From: an uncultured bacterium
GTDB lineage: Bacteria > Bacillota > Limnochordia > DTU080 > JAAYLA01
NCBI GenBank assembly: GCA_937983075.1
Contig: CALKAQ010000066.1
Coordinates: forward strand, 1 to 6,318
Direction of reading: 5' to 3'
Length of the DNA: 6,318 nucleotides
How positions within the stretch are numbered: the first letter of the stretch is position 1; the number at the start of each line of letters is the position of its first letter. The notes under the pieces were generated by a model. That model was given only the letters and a program-made list of their open reading frames with translations. It had not been told where the DNA came from and made no database searches. Positions 1 to 3,956 of the stretch are shown one piece after another. Both the position numbers and the translations under genes were made by a program.

Positions 1-245
1 CCAATGAGGTGCAGGCCCTGCGCCGGGAGGGCTTCGTCCTGATCCGCCTCCACGCTCCTGCTCCTGTCCTCGCGGAGCGCATCCGGCGCCGCGGCCATGA
101 TCGACGCGACCCCCACCACGAGAGTGAGCATTCCCTGCCCGCGGGTCCGTATGATGCCGAGTGGGATACGGCGGAGCCGCTGGAGGTCACGCTGAGCAGG
201 TTGGACGAGCTGGTCGAACGGCTCTCCGCCCGAAAAGCTGTCTAG
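1..245 (+). CDS. Nucleotide (dNMP) kinase-like protein, C-terminal part
   Basis: This frame is open from the left edge (first full codon at 3, reading NEVQALRREGF) to TAG at 243-245, so only the last 80 residues are present and the true start lies outside. A GTG at 9 exists but has no ribosome binding site and would cut a helix, so it is not taken as the start. A helix ending in RREG is followed by a strand (FVLIRLHAP), an Arg-rich lid-like stretch, an HESE motif, then D-x-E-W-D-T and a final amphipathic helix. This order matches the C-terminal half of phage deoxynucleoside monophosphate kinases and related P-loop kinases, where HxSE precedes a strand and an L-E-x-L helix. Such enzymes phosphorylate dNMPs for phage DNA synthesis. 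The P-loop is outside the window, so another P-loop kinase is possible. The stop codon overlaps the ribosome binding site of the next gene, which suggests one operon. Confidence 0.55.
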   Translation, partial: NEVQALRREGFVLIRLHAPAPVLAERIRRRGHDRRDPHHESEHSLPAGPYDAEWDTAEPLEVTLSRLDELVERLSARKAV

Positions 246-256
246 GAGGTGGCGGC

Positions 257-466
257 ATGGCCTTTGTCTACGGTATCCTCATCGGCGCCGCGCTCGCCAT
301 GTACGTCGGTCTCAGCGAGCGTGTGAAAGAGCTGCTCCTGGTGCTCGGCCATCACCAGCAGAGGATCCAGGAATTGGAGGAGGGGTTGGACGATCTGCGC
401 CTCAGGGCGGTGACGGTGCCCGCGGAATATGTCTATGAGGAGCAAGGTGAGGATCCTATCGACTGA
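257..466 (+). CDS. Small single-span membrane protein with coiled coil
   Basis: This 69-residue protein starts at ATG 257, preceded by AGGAGGT at 244-250 that overlaps the stop codon of the upstream gene. Residues 2-18 (FVYGILIGAALAMYVGL) form one hydrophobic membrane segment. Residues about 20-50 are a charged amphipathic helix (ERVKELLLVLGHHQQRIQELEE) likely to form a coiled coil, and the tail is acidic. The likely topology is a short N-terminal anchor with the helix in the cytoplasm. No family is recognised. It lacks the two or three spans and the charged tail usual in holins, so a lysis role is not claimed. It is probably translated together with the kinase-like gene and is the last gene of the rightward operon before an inverted repeat. 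Confidence 0.7.
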   Translation: MAFVYGILIGAALAMYVGLSERVKELLLVLGHHQQRIQELEEGLDDLRLRAVTVPAEYVYEEQGEDPID

Positions 467-482
467 GGACGCGGGCGCGTGT

Positions 483-520
483 CGGGCCAACCCGGGGGCA
501 CAGCCTCCCGGGTTGGCCCG
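483..520. terminator. 14-bp perfect inverted repeat between converging operons
   Basis: The arms at 483-496 (CGGGCCAACCCGGG) and 507-520 are exact reverse complements, with a 10-nt centre that can add one G-C and one G-T pair. The repeat lies 16 bp after the stop of the rightward small membrane gene and 14 bp after the stop of the leftward gene ending at 535. This is the expected place for a bidirectional terminator. Neither side has a U-rich tract, so it is not a canonical intrinsic terminator. It may instead act with Rho or protect both 3' ends. Confidence 0.7.
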
Positions 521-534
521 CATCTCGTCGCGGC

Positions 535-1104
535 TCAGACCTCCGCGGGGAGGTCCTGGCCCACCGGCTCGGATTCGGGTTCGCTGGGTCGATCCGGCCA
601 CTCGAATACCGGCCGCCCGTTCTCGTCCCAGTCCACGACGACTGGGACGAGCCAGGCAACGTAGATCAGCGGCATCTCCAGCCACGCGCGGCACACGAGG
701 CCGTACTTATGGGCGACCCGAATAATGCTCTGCAACATCTGTAGTCCAGACGGCACGGGCTCAGAAACCCACGCCGCCCGGGGGCCGCTCCATCCGAACT
801 GGCTTCCCTCGAACGGGCGGCCAGCGCGGCCGATGATCTCAGTGGCGCGCTCAACCTCCTTTTCGGTCAACCCCACAAGCAGAATCTTGCGATAGTCAGC
901 CGCCAGGAGCACATCGGCTCCTAGAGGTTGGGGGGCTCCTAGAGGTTGGGGGGCCCAGTCAAACTGCACCTCTCGGTGCGACGCATATGGCGAGCCCCGG
1001 CGCGACAAGGTCACTTGTACCCTGCCGCGTGCCAGCACCAAGTCGGTGCTGGCATTCAGGGACTCCAGTGCTCCCCGCAGGTAGCGAAAATCCACCTCTC
1101 GCAT
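535..1104 (-). CDS. Hypothetical protein, 189 aa, last gene of leftward operon
   Basis: The start is ATG at 1104-1102 with GGAGG at 1117-1113 and a 9-nt spacer; the stop is TGA at 537-535. The protein begins with a basic, strand-rich part (MREVDFRYLRGALESLN, then RGRVQVTLSRRG). A Pro-Leu-Gly linker about residues 52-63 consists of APQPLG twice. A helical part follows with KEVERATEIIGRAGRP, and the C-terminal section is hydrophobic and aromatic (LIYVAWLVPVVVDWDENG) with an acidic, Pro-rich tail. The hydrophobic stretch is short and broken by charge, so a soluble beta-rich core is more likely than a membrane segment. No family is recognised and no function is proposed. It is the last gene before the 483-520 inverted repeat and is separated from the gene before it by a 116-nt structured spacer. 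Confidence 0.75.
   Translation of the reverse strand: MREVDFRYLRGALESLNASTDLVLARGRVQVTLSRRGSPYASHREVQFDWAPQPLGAPQPLGADVLLAADYRKILLVGLTEKEVERATEIIGRAGRPFEGSQFGWSGPRAAWVSEPVPSGLQMLQSIIRVAHKYGLVCRAWLEMPLIYVAWLVPVVVDWDENGRPVFEWPDRPSEPESEPVGQDLPAEV
917..952. repeat. Tandem 18-bp duplication inside the 535-1104 gene
   Basis: The unit GCTCCTAGAGGTTGGGGG occurs at 917-934 and again, identical, at 935-952. Because 18 bp is six codons, the duplication is in frame and encodes APQPLG twice. Perfect identity between the units indicates a recent slippage event. It probably lengthens a flexible linker between two parts of the protein and may vary in copy number between isolates. Confidence 0.95.
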
Positions 1105-1121
1105 GTTTCGACACCTCCGTT

Positions 1122-1139
1122 ATCGTCTCGATCGTCTCG
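1122..1139. repeat. 9-bp tandem repeat upstream of the 535-1104 gene
   Basis: ATCGTCTCG occurs twice without a gap at 1122-1130 and 1131-1139, just upstream of the ribosome binding site (1117-1113) of the leftward gene starting at 1104. On the transcribed strand it reads CGAGACGAT twice. It could be a protein site or a slippage product; nothing in the sequence decides between these. Confidence 0.85.
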
Positions 1140-1161
1140 CCGCACTTCGCCAGCCTTGCGG

Positions 1162-1205
1162 GCCGCCCACCCCGCGCCACGAGGAGGCGGGCGGCGTCGC
1201 GGGGT
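1162..1205 (-). other. GC-rich spacer element, copy 1, with two competing stems
   Basis: Positions 1164-1195 match 1689-1720 with one difference in 32 bp (A at 1182, T at 1707). On the leftward transcript the element offers two perfect stems: 1205-1198 with 1176-1169 (ACCCCGCG/CGCGGGGT, 8 bp) and 1195-1189 with 1168-1162 (GCCGCCC/GGGCGGC, 7 bp). The stems interlock. Because the two 3' arms touch with no linker, a full pseudoknot is sterically unlikely, so they read better as mutually exclusive alternatives. The element lies between a stop-codon hairpin (1213-1232) and the ribosome binding site of the next gene. It may be an attenuator, a processing site or a protein site. Confidence 0.6.
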
Positions 1206-1212
1206 ACGAGTT

Positions 1213-1232
1213 GAGGAGGCTTATGCCTCCTC
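1213..1232 (-). other. Hairpin carrying the stop codon of the 1221-1631 gene in its loop
   Basis: GAGGAGGC (1213-1220) and GCCTCCTC (1225-1232) are perfect complements around the four bases 1221-1224, which contain the TAA stop of the leftward gene. On the RNA one arm is Shine-Dalgarno-like (GAGGAGG) and the other is its complement. It may protect the 3' end or influence termination and re-initiation. There is no U-tract, so it is not a simple terminator. Confidence 0.65.
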
Positions 1233-1631
1233 GGTATCCGCCAGAGACGCGAGCGCCCAAACCGGGACTCTCGACGCATCCACGCTATCGAGGGTGGACC
1301 AATAATACGGATGGTCCACCAGTTTAAGGTAGACCACATCTCCGCCCGGAGACAACAACGCGAAGTAGTCAATCCGCGTTTCGTCTCCAAGGGTCTCCCC
1401 GCCCAAATGAACGAGAGTGGTGCCCTCATGCGGCACCCACCGGCGCGTGGGTGCCGCCGGGTCGTGCGAGTTATGGGCGCACGTCTCAGACGTGCACCCC
1501 TCGGCTGGGGCCGTCTCGATAATGTCGCCATACTCTTCCAGGTCGTGGTGCACGTTCAACCCCCATCCCTCGATCCCATCGCGCTTGAGCAACTCAAGCG
1601 CACGTTTTACGTCCTGCAACAATTTTTCCAT
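1221..1631 (-). CDS. Hypothetical protein, 136 aa, with possible Cys/His metal site
   Basis: The start is ATG at 1631-1629 with AGGAGG at 1645-1640 and an 8-nt spacer. A longer frame reaches up to 1733, but it has no ribosome binding site and would run through the repeated GC-rich spacer, so the shorter form is chosen. The N-terminus is a helix (MEKLLQDVKRALELLKRDGIEG). It is followed by GWGLNVHHDLEEYGDII and a segment CTSETCAHNSH (C-x4-C-x-H-x2-H) that could bind a metal. The C-terminal half is strand-rich (TTLVHLGGETL, RIDYFALLSPGGDVVYLKLVD) with WSTLDSVDASRVPVWALASL. No family is recognised. It is one of four small unknown genes in this operon separated by spacers of about 110 nt. An unusual 10-bp inverted repeat lies inside the coding sequence at 1431-1456. 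Confidence 0.72.
   Translation of the reverse strand: MEKLLQDVKRALELLKRDGIEGWGLNVHHDLEEYGDIIETAPAEGCTSETCAHNSHDPAAPTRRWVPHEGTTLVHLGGETLGDETRIDYFALLSPGGDVVYLKLVDHPYYWSTLDSVDASRVPVWALASLADTEEA
1431..1456. repeat. 10-bp perfect inverted repeat inside the 1221-1631 gene
   Basis: CGGCACCCAC (1431-1440) and GTGGGTGCCG (1447-1456) are exact reverse complements around a 6-nt centre, CGGCGC. In the message this forms a very stable hairpin within the codons for the linker before VPHEGT. A second palindrome, GCACGTCT-C-AGACGTGC, lies close by at 1479-1495 in the codons for the Cys/His segment. Two strong dyads inside one short gene are unusual. They may be structural RNA features or the result of local duplication by inversion. 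Confidence 0.85.
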
Positions 1632-1688
1632 TTTGTCGCCCTCCTTTTTTGTTGTTTCTGCCGCCTCTTCGCCGCCGGCCAAAACCGA

Positions 1689-1731
1689 CGCCCACCCCGC
1701 GCCACGTGGAGGCGGGCGGCTATCGTGGGGC
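1689..1731 (-). other. GC-rich spacer element, copy 2
   Basis: Positions 1689-1720 repeat 1164-1195 with one mismatch, at a distance of 525 bp. Both alternative stems of copy 1 are largely kept. The outer one (1731-1724 with 1701-1694) keeps 7 of 8 pairs including a G-U, and the inner one (1720-1714 with 1693-1687) keeps 6 of 7. As in copy 1, the element sits just downstream of a hairpin holding the stop codon of the preceding gene and upstream of the next gene's ribosome binding site. The copied unit is therefore the whole spacer plan and not only a 32-bp box. Confidence 0.6.
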
Positions 1732-1735
1732 ACAG

Positions 1736-1751
1736 GAGGGCATCAGCCCTC
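1736..1751 (-). other. Hairpin carrying the stop codon of the 1743-2066 gene in its loop
   Basis: GAGGGC (1736-1741) and GCCCTC (1746-1751) pair perfectly around ATCA, which is TGA-stop-containing TGAT on the transcribed strand. This is the same design as 1213-1232: the last codons form one arm, the stop codon sits in a four-base loop, and the other arm is the first untranslated bases. The stem is 6 bp here and 8 bp there. Confidence 0.6.
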
Positions 1752-2066
1752 GTTGCCAAACACTCGCTGCGCCGCAGCGCCCATGCGGTCGTAATAGATG
1801 CCCTCGTCGTCCGCCACGACGGCCCAGCCGTACTCGTAGCTGGTCAGCTCGTCATAGGCCGCCTGCGGATCGTCCGCCGACATCTCCCAGCCGTCTCGGA
1901 TCGGGTGCTGTCCCTCGCGCAGCGCCTGCACGTCGGCCTGCAGCCCGCCCTCGTTGTGCTCGTAGCCGTGGCCGTAGTAAATGCAGCGGCCATCCTCCAG
2001 TACGGCGAGATGGAGACCGCCCGCGTTGTCCTCGATCACTTGCCAGCGCAATTTAATGTTGCTCAT
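1743..2066 (-). CDS. Hypothetical protein, 107 aa, acidic and aromatic
   Basis: ATG at 2066-2064 is chosen because AGGAGG at 2081-2076 is 9 nt upstream. The in-frame ATG at 2075 touches the ribosome binding site and cannot be used efficiently. The sequence opens with strands (LRWQVIEDNAGGLHLAVLEDG), then CIYYGHGYEHNEGGLQADVQALREG, then DPQAAYDELTSYEYGWAVVADDEGIYYDRMGAAAQRVFG. The composition is acidic and rich in Tyr and Trp, with no membrane segment. The spacing of GGLHL, YGHGYEHN and SYEYGW gives the impression of a small conserved family of accessory proteins in mobile DNA of Clostridia-like hosts, but no name or function is known to me. It belongs to the leftward accessory operon. Confidence 0.75.
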   Translation of the reverse strand: MSNIKLRWQVIEDNAGGLHLAVLEDGRCIYYGHGYEHNEGGLQADVQALREGQHPIRDGWEMSADDPQAAYDELTSYEYGWAVVADDEGIYYDRMGAAAQRVFGNEG

Positions 2067-2093
2067 CCCCTGCATCCTCCTTTGGATGGTGTT

Positions 2094-2151
2094 GGGCTTT
2101 GCCCTTGAGCGTAGCGGAGGAGTGATCTCCTCCGGCCCGACTCACACGGGC
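2094..2151 (-). other. Structured spacer with three hairpins upstream of the 1743-2066 gene
   Basis: The 108-nt spacer between the genes at 2175-2381 and 1743-2066 holds a strong stem CGGAGGAG/CTCCTCCG (2115-2122 with 2127-2134, 4-nt loop). A smaller stem GCCCG/CGGGC (2135-2139 with 2147-2151) directly abuts it, and a short GGGC/GCCC stem lies at 2094-2104. The main stem again contains a Shine-Dalgarno-like arm with its complement. No U-tract follows. It may be a stabilising or regulatory leader for the downstream gene. Confidence 0.5.
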
Positions 2152-2174
2152 TGTACCTAGCGGGCTAGCGACGT

Positions 2175-2381
2175 TTACTCTGTCCACTCCCCCTCCAGAA
2201 GGTGGGGCGCTCCGTCGTCGGCGATCTGTCGCACGCGCCCTGCGAGCTTGCCGACGCTGATAGTTAGAGCGATCGCAGAGATCGTGTTCTCCCCTCGCAG
2301 ATACCTGCGAGCGAGATCAATCAGCACGTTTGCAGTCTCACGATCAGTGGCTTCGTATACGTCGCGGATTTTAAACCTCAC
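2175..2381 (-). CDS. Hypothetical protein, 68 aa
   Basis: The start is GTG at 2381-2379, 6 nt after AGGAGG (2393-2388). The frame is open further up, to ATG 2471, but that start has no ribosome binding site and the extra 30 codons run through two hairpins, so they are treated as untranslated. The protein opens MRFKIRDVYEATDRETANVL, continues with helices (IDLARRYLRGENTISAIALTI, VGKLAGRVRQIADDG) and has an acidic tail ending LLEGEWTE. No family, signal peptide or membrane span is evident and no function can be proposed. It is the third gene of the leftward operon. Confidence 0.65.
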   Translation of the reverse strand: MRFKIRDVYEATDRETANVLIDLARRYLRGENTISAIALTISVGKLAGRVRQIADDGAPHLLEGEWTE

Positions 2382-2425
2382 AGTCCCCCTCCTAGCATGA
2401 GCTCGGTTGTATGCGGTCTCCCGCG

Positions 2426-2466
2426 ACCGGGGCGCTGCCCCGGTTTCGGCCCGTGACCAGCGGGCC
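2426..2466 (-). other. Two adjacent hairpins in the spacer upstream of the 2175-2381 gene
   Basis: ACCGGGGC (2426-2433) pairs with GCCCCGGT (2437-2444), and three bases further on GGCCCG (2448-2453) pairs with CGGGCC (2461-2466). They lie in the 102-nt spacer between the stop of the 2484-2900 gene and the start at 2381. The bases after them on the leftward transcript are not U-rich, so read-through is expected. They could cause partial termination, block 3' exonucleases or mark a processing site. Confidence 0.6.
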
Positions 2467-2483
2467 ATCATCAGGCGGGTTAT

Positions 2484-2900
2484 TCAGGTCGTATGTCTCG
2501 TTTTCTCGGCGTAGGCGTCCCGATGGAACGCCTCCGCCTCCTCACGGGAGGCGAAGTACGCTACCCGGTCCAAGGACAATTCCACATCGTCCCAGGCGGC
2601 CCAGCGGCCGTCTGGGAGCACCGTCACGTACCAGTCCACGTCGCCCTCGGTGACGACTACCTCCGATGCCTGGACGAGTTGTTCATACGAAGCGAATCCA
2701 AGTTGCTCCGCAAACTCGTCCGGCGTGAGCCGAAGGAAACGAGCCATACGAGGATCATCCCGCACGTAGCGTTCGATGATCTCGCCCATGCTCATGCCTG
2801 TCTCTGCCGCTCGCATCCGTAGCGCCCGGTGGACAAGCGGATCGACGTACAGTGTCGCCTTCGTCTTCCCAGGAATGTGCCCAGGACGATAGGTGCTCAC
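2484..2900 (-). CDS. Ribbon-helix-helix protein with a C-terminal accessory domain, 138 aa
   Basis: GTG at 2900-2898 overlaps the upstream stop by four bases (GTGA) and lies 8 nt from AGGAGG (2914-2909), so it is translationally coupled to the preceding gene. A GTG at 2903 is a possible alternative, 5 nt from the same site. Residues about 14-46 read KATLYVDPLVHRALRMRAAE then TGMSMGEIIERYV. This is the strand-helix-helix pattern of MetJ/Arc-type (RHH) DNA-binding proteins, in which the strand pairs between two subunits and enters the major groove. Residues 50-85 are helical. Residues 88-130 (VDWYVTVLPDGRWAAWDDVE then FASREEAEAFHRDAY) look like a small beta-beta-alpha domain. It could be a transcription factor or an antitoxin-like protein. 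No toxin partner is evident next to it. Control of its own operon promoter at 3558-3586 is plausible but not shown. Confidence 0.72.
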   Translation of the reverse strand: MSTYRPGHIPGKTKATLYVDPLVHRALRMRAAETGMSMGEIIERYVRDDPRMARFLRLTPDEFAEQLGFASYEQLVQASEVVVTEGDVDWYVTVLPDGRWAAWDDVELSLDRVAYFASREEAEAFHRDAYAEKTRHTT

Positions 2901-3523
2901 CACGTGTGCCTCCTCTCGATCTTGGTCGTACCGTCCGGAAGTGCCCACTCGATCACGGTATCGAGAGAGCATTCCTCCTGGGGTTCATTGCATTCATCGT
3001 ACCATCGACGCACCTCCACGGGATGGCCGGTGCGAGCGGCCTCGGCCAGCTTCTCCCGCCGAACGTCCTCCTGGCTCGGCCCCTGCGGACGATGCCGGAC
3101 CTCCGCCCAGGCCACGGCATCCTCGTGCGTGAACTCTTCGCCGAGCGCCGCCACGAGTTCGTCGGGAAGGAGGTATCCCCATCCTTCGACGTACTTCGCC
3201 ACCTGGGCAGCTGCCAATAGCTCAGCAGCGACACCCACGACCTCCCAGCCACTCAAATATTCTCCGTCACGGAAACGAGCACGAATCTTGACCTCGCCGC
3301 GGCGGATCGCCTCCTTCTCAGCTTCCCGCCGAGCCTTTTCCTCGGCGATCCGGGCCTGCTCCTCGTCCCACTGGCGCTTCAATTCCGCGACGATCTCCGG
3401 CTTTTTGGCCGTGATCTCGGCGAGCACGTCCTTGGGCAGCCTCTTCCCGCCAGGAATGGCGATCTGGTCCCCCACAAGCACAATGCCGTATTTCTGAATG
3501 AGTTCCGAGACCGTGACCGTCAC
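2897..3523 (-). CDS. Accessory protein with TubC_N-like N-terminus, 208 aa, first gene of leftward operon
   Basis: GTG at 3523-3521 follows GGGAGG (3538-3533) by 9 nt, downstream of the promoter at 3558-3586. Residues 5-50 show a helix (VSELIQKYGI), a short hairpin (VLVGDQIAIPGGKRLP) and KDVLAEITAKKPEIVAELKR. This resembles TubC_N-type docking domains, small folds best known from peptide synthetase subunits but also seen at the N-termini of mobile-element proteins. Residues 50-76 are a highly charged single helix (RQWDEEQARIAEEKARREAE). The remainder has strands and helices with SGWEVVGVAAELLAAAQVAK, YLLPDELVAALGEEFTHEDA and a C-terminal WALPDGTTKIERRHTW. The function is unknown; the domain suggests protein-protein contacts. 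The stop codon overlaps the start of the next gene by 4 bp. Confidence 0.75.
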   Translation of the reverse strand: MTVTVSELIQKYGIVLVGDQIAIPGGKRLPKDVLAEITAKKPEIVAELKRQWDEEQARIAEEKARREAEKEAIRRGEVKIRARFRDGEYLSGWEVVGVAAELLAAAQVAKYVEGWGYLLPDELVAALGEEFTHEDAVAWAEVRHRPQGPSQEDVRREKLAEAARTGHPVEVRRWYDECNEPQEECSLDTVIEWALPDGTTKIERRHTW

Positions 3524-3556
3524 TCTGGACCGCCTCCCGTCGTGTTCTTTCGATTT

Positions 3557-3574
3557 CAGTATACCGCCATACTG
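3557..3574. promoter_or_regulatory. Operator-like dyad over the -10 of the leftward promoter
   Basis: CAGTAT (3557-3562) and ATACTG (3569-3574) are exact inverted arms separated by 6 bp, and the left arm covers most of the -10 hexamer. A direct repeat of CTGTCA (3572-3577 and 3580-3585) runs from the dyad into the -35 hexamer. A protein bound here would block the polymerase. The sequence is unlike the TTTRCC-N5-GGYAAA dyads near 5830-5929, so a different regulator is expected, perhaps the RHH protein encoded in this operon. Confidence 0.5.
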
Positions 3575-3586
3575 TCATGCTGTCAA
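3558..3586 (-). promoter_or_regulatory. Near-consensus sigma-70-type promoter for the leftward operon
   Basis: On the minus strand TTGACA (3586-3581) is followed after exactly 17 bp by TATACT (3563-3558). The -35 matches the consensus fully and the -10 differs from TATAAT at one base. Transcription would begin near 3551, giving a leader of about 28 nt before the GTG start at 3523. This is the strongest promoter in the window and would drive all six leftward accessory genes. Confidence 0.88.
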
Positions 3587-3587
3587 T

Positions 3588-3851
3588 AGGAAAATGCCAA
3601 ATTATTCACGCTCGCTAGCTGGGGCAGAAGAAAAGTTTGCGATGGTAGGGGAGCACGTCTGCCCCTCTACGTCGCATCGGTGCCAGACTGGGTACTGGCC
3701 CGTCTAGCCTCCGGGGCCGCGGTTTGATGGGAATGAACGGGGAATGAACAAAGGTTCAATCTACGGATTACATGGAAGTCCAAAGAAGAAAGTGCCGACG
3801 GGAAGGGCGTTTACGGACTCGGTGCCCGTGTGAAACAGGCCCGGAGTCGAA
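3588..3851. other. Gene-free region, left arm of the attachment site
   Basis: No coding frame here has a ribosome binding site. The stretch contains the pair of integrase-type arm repeats (3729-3749). It also holds a structured patch at 3621-3676, where CCCC at 3662-3665 can pair either with GGGGCAGA at 3621-3628 (as TCTGCCCC) or within an imperfect hairpin closed by TGCGA (3638-3642) and TCGCA (3672-3676). Nothing else is identified between 3750 and 3851. No tRNA 5' half precedes the tRNA 3' half, so this is element DNA and not a host tRNA gene. Confidence 0.6.
3729..3749. repeat. Left arm-type repeats, GGGAATGAAC twice
   Basis: Two identical direct copies of GGGAATGAAC lie at 3729-3738 and 3740-3749, 11 bp apart, about one helical turn. 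The same pair appears in the same orientation at 3957-3977. This matches arm-type sites bound by the N-terminal domain of heterobivalent tyrosine integrases. Confidence 0.85.
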
Positions 3852-3896
3852 CTCGTAATGCGTAGGTCACCGGTTCGAGCCCGGTCGCCAGCTCCA
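3852..3896 (+). other. attP core: 3' half of tRNA-Thr(CGU)
   Basis: The sequence carries anticodon loop CTCGTAA (3852-3858), the 3' arm of the anticodon stem TGCGT, variable loop AGGTC, a perfect T-arm (ACCGG-TTCGAGC-CCGGT, 3869-3885), acceptor 3' strand CGCCAGC (3886-3892), discriminator T and CCA (3894-3896). The anticodon CGT assigns it to threonine. The preceding bases (GTCGA) do not pair with TGCGT and no D-arm or 5' acceptor strand exists upstream, so this is only a half gene. Such fragments are the identity block carried by elements that insert in the anticodon loop and restore the host tRNA. Confidence 0.85.
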
Positions 3897-3902
3897 ACGA
3901 AA

Positions 3903-3941
3903 AAGCCCTCGGGAACGTTGCTTCCCGAGGGCTTCATTTTT
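3903..3941. terminator. Bidirectional intrinsic terminator
   Basis: AAGCCCTCGGGAA (3903-3915) and its exact complement (3922-3934) form a 13-bp stem with a 6-nt loop. Rightwards, TTTTT follows at 3937-3941. Leftwards, the run of A at 3900-3904 gives UUUUU directly after the stem. It would end both the restored host tRNA transcript and the converging integrase transcript, insulating the integration site from the element. Confidence 0.9.
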
Positions 3942-3956
3942 GTTAGCTCTCCGTGT

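Noticed and set aside
242..694. A 150-codon minus-strand open frame
   Set aside because: It lies opposite the small membrane gene and across the 483-520 inverted repeat, without a ribosome binding site.
1162..1205. A true H-type pseudoknot
   Set aside because: The stems interlock, but the linker between the two 3' arms is zero bases, too short to cross an 8-bp stem; alternative stems fit better.
959..1531. A 190-codon minus-strand open frame
   Set aside because: It overlaps two better supported genes in another frame, covers the repeated spacer element and is extremely Arg-rich, as expected for a shadow frame.
1164..1720. A CRISPR array or REP-type array
   Set aside because: There are only two copies, 525 bp apart, with genes between them and no regular spacers.
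1632..1733. N-terminal extension of the 136-residue protein to 1733
   Set aside because: It would translate the duplicated non-coding box and lacks a ribosome binding site; ATG 1631 has an ideal one.
1311..2108. A 265-codon plus-strand open frame
   Set aside because: It is antisense to two minus-strand genes that have strong ribosome binding sites, it crosses their hairpin-rich spacer, and its ATG has no ribosome binding site. Its length follows from high GC content.
2382..2471. N-terminal extension of the 68-residue protein to ATG 2471
   Set aside because: No ribosome binding site precedes 2471, whereas GTG 2381 has AGGAGG at 6 nt. The extension is encoded by two perfect hairpins.
2484..3523. 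A toxin-antitoxin pair formed by the RHH gene and the gene before it
   Set aside because: The upstream protein (208 aa) shows no recognisable toxin fold or active-site motif, so only the coupling is reported.
3780..3896. A complete tRNA gene
   Set aside because: Only the 3' half from the anticodon loop is present; no D-arm or 5' acceptor strand matching CGCCAGC lies upstream.
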